Below, piece after piece: positions 63,104-64,000 of a stretch of DNA of 64,000 nt. The notes under the pieces are model-generated. The model worked only from the letters and a program-made list of their open reading frames with translations, made no database searches and was not told the origin of the DNA. Every line of letters starts with the position of its first letter. The first letter of the stretch is position 1. This DNA is from Nitrospira sp. (GTDB taxonomy: Bacteria > Nitrospirota > Nitrospiria > Nitrospirales > Nitrospiraceae). Location: the NCBI GenBank assembly GCA_030123625.1, contig CP126121.1, positions 1,404,179-1,468,178 of the forward strand, given 5' to 3'. The position numbers were made by a program, and so were the translations under genes.

Positions 63104-64000
63104 ATGGAAGCGCGGACATTCACATTTCTCGGCCTATCTCAGTTCGTTCATCATTACCTGCTCTGGTTTCTACTCGGCGCCTATGCGCTCGCTGCAGTCT
63201 TCCCCGGCCCCGGACTCACGATCAGACAGTTATCGTTCGGCACTCTTTCATTCTCCGGAATCGGATCCCAAATCTCGCTGCTTTTAATTTTCCTGGCGAT
63301 CCTCATGTTTAATGCAGGGCTCGGTCTGAAAACGTCCCATCTGAAAGCGCTCACTGATCACAAGTGGCTCTTGATGACCGGGCTTGCCGCCAATGTCCTT
63401 ATTCCAATCGCTTATATCTTTTGCATCACTCTGCTTTTGCTGATGTGGCATAACCCCGAAGAGGCACAACACATTCTGGTAGGCCTTGCACTGGTTGCGG
63501 CCATGCCCATTGCCGGCGCTTCGTCCACCTGGACGCAGAATTCGAACGGAAATCTGGCGCTGAGCCTCGGGTTGATTCTCTTCTCAACGCTCCTGAGTCC
63601 TATCATTACACCGTGGGCTTTCTATGTATTTGGCGAAATGGCCTCCGAGGAATATGAAGCGGTCCTATACAATGTCTCCGCCTACGGGTCAGGAGGGTTT
63701 CTGGGCCTCTGGGTGGTGCTCCCCACCTTGCTGGGTCTTAGCATTCGCATAGCCGTACCTGAAACCAGGTTAGCGGCGTTGATGCCATATATCAAACTCG
63801 TGAATTCGGTAGTGTTGCTGCTGTTGAATTATTCGAATGCCTCGGTTTCGCTCCCGAAAGCAGTGGCTGAGCACGATTGGGATTTTCTCGCTGTCACGTT
63901 CACCATTACGACAGGCCTGTGTCTCACGGCATTTGCCGTCGGGTATTGGCTCAGCGGTCGTTTTAGACTAGAACAGTCTGAAACGGTCGCATTGATGTAT
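63104..64000 (+). CDS. BASS-type (bile acid:sodium symporter-like) membrane protein, 3' end outside window
   Basis: The frame is open from ATG at 63104 (AAGGA 7 bases upstream) to the window edge, 299 codons. The protein has at least eight hydrophobic helices. FLAILMFNAGLGLKTSHLKA and LVGLALVAAMPIAGASSTWTQNSNGNLALS are typical of the SBF/BASS fold, which transports organic anions with sodium. The substrate cannot be named. It follows the porin by 88 bp. Confidence 0.8.
   Translation, partial: MEARTFTFLGLSQFVHHYLLWFLLGAYALAAVFPGPGLTIRQLSFGTLSFSGIGSQISLLLIFLAILMFNAGLGLKTSHLKALTDHKWLLMTGLAANVLIPIAYIFCITLLLLMWHNPEEAQHILVGLALVAAMPIAGASSTWTQNSNGNLALSLGLILFSTLLSPIITPWAFYVFGEMASEEYEAVLYNVSAYGSGGFLGLWVVLPTLLGLSIRIAVPETRLAALMPYIKLVNSVVLLLLNYSNASVSLPKAVAEHDWDFLAVTFTITTGLCLTAFAVGYWLSGRFRLEQSETVALMY

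Noticed and set aside
1..64000. tRNA, rRNA, riboswitches, insertion sequences, prophage
   Set aside because: No cloverleaf-like sequence, rRNA block, known riboswitch core, transposase or phage structural gene could be recognised by eye.

Overview
The window looks like chromosomal DNA from a Nitrospira-type bacterium (phylum Nitrospirota). This is inferred from gene content: several stand-alone PilZ proteins, HpnA, DUF2914, DUF3842, DUF1499, many small exported or zinc-ribbon proteins, a deoxyhypusine-synthase-like enzyme, and moderately GC-rich, densely packed genes. No rRNA, tRNA, CRISPR array, prophage or insertion sequence was recognised.

Layout. 0-4.7 kb: a two-subunit TPP-dependent phosphono-/sulfopyruvate decarboxylase (minus strand, damaged junction), a secreted protein, a PEP mutase-nucleotidyltransferase fusion with an unusual active-site motif, and two PilZ proteins. 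4.8-10 kb: TetR regulator, adaptor and RND pump. 10-19.4 kb: small genes including SCP2, a SpeD-like pyruvoyl enzyme, a ferredoxin-reductase-like flavoprotein, PilZ, DUF1499, DUF2914, zinc-finger proteins and two toxin-antitoxin pairs (AbrB/PIN and Phd/RelE). 20-25 kb: ispA, hpnA, a CruF-like carotenoid protein, cytochrome c and small envelope proteins. 25-29 kb: a histidine kinase lacking its phosphoacceptor histidine, an exported protein, 3-methyladenine glycosylase and the DHS-like enzyme. 29-32 kb: TonB-dependent receptor, DUF3842 and NikR, read as a nickel-uptake locus. 32-39 kb: an ECF sigma/cupin anti-sigma pair divergent from lipoprotein-DUF4331-TonB-TPR-HupE. 39-45 kb: a candidate HEPN protein, an HtrA protease, a response regulator, and a second sigma/anti-sigma pair with a Spy-like protein. 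45-51 kb: a complete MFP-RND-OMF efflux operon flanked by two decayed dksA/traR-like pseudogenes. 51-57 kb: ergothioneine genes egtB-egtD followed by an osmoprotectant-type ABC importer, plus a duplicated egtB leader. 57-64 kb: DegP, YnfA, a CPA2 antiporter, an orphan terminator, damaged or oddly started small genes, a porin and a truncated BASS-type transporter.

Two themes run across the window. One is envelope and stress handling: two RND pumps, two HtrA proteases, two ECF systems, a Spy-like protein and ergothioneine. The other is metal and nickel handling: the NikR-linked receptor, a TonB protein and HupE. At least five intergenic spacers between co-directional genes hold imperfect inverted repeats built from short degenerate words; these look like a recurrent RNA-hairpin element. 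The most interesting items are those elements, the altered PEP mutase motif, the His-less kinase, the SpeD-like and DHS-like enzymes, the HEPN candidate, the duplicated egtB leader with a Met-Ser-stop mini-ORF, the paired dksA pseudogenes and a small gene that seems to lack a canonical start codon.
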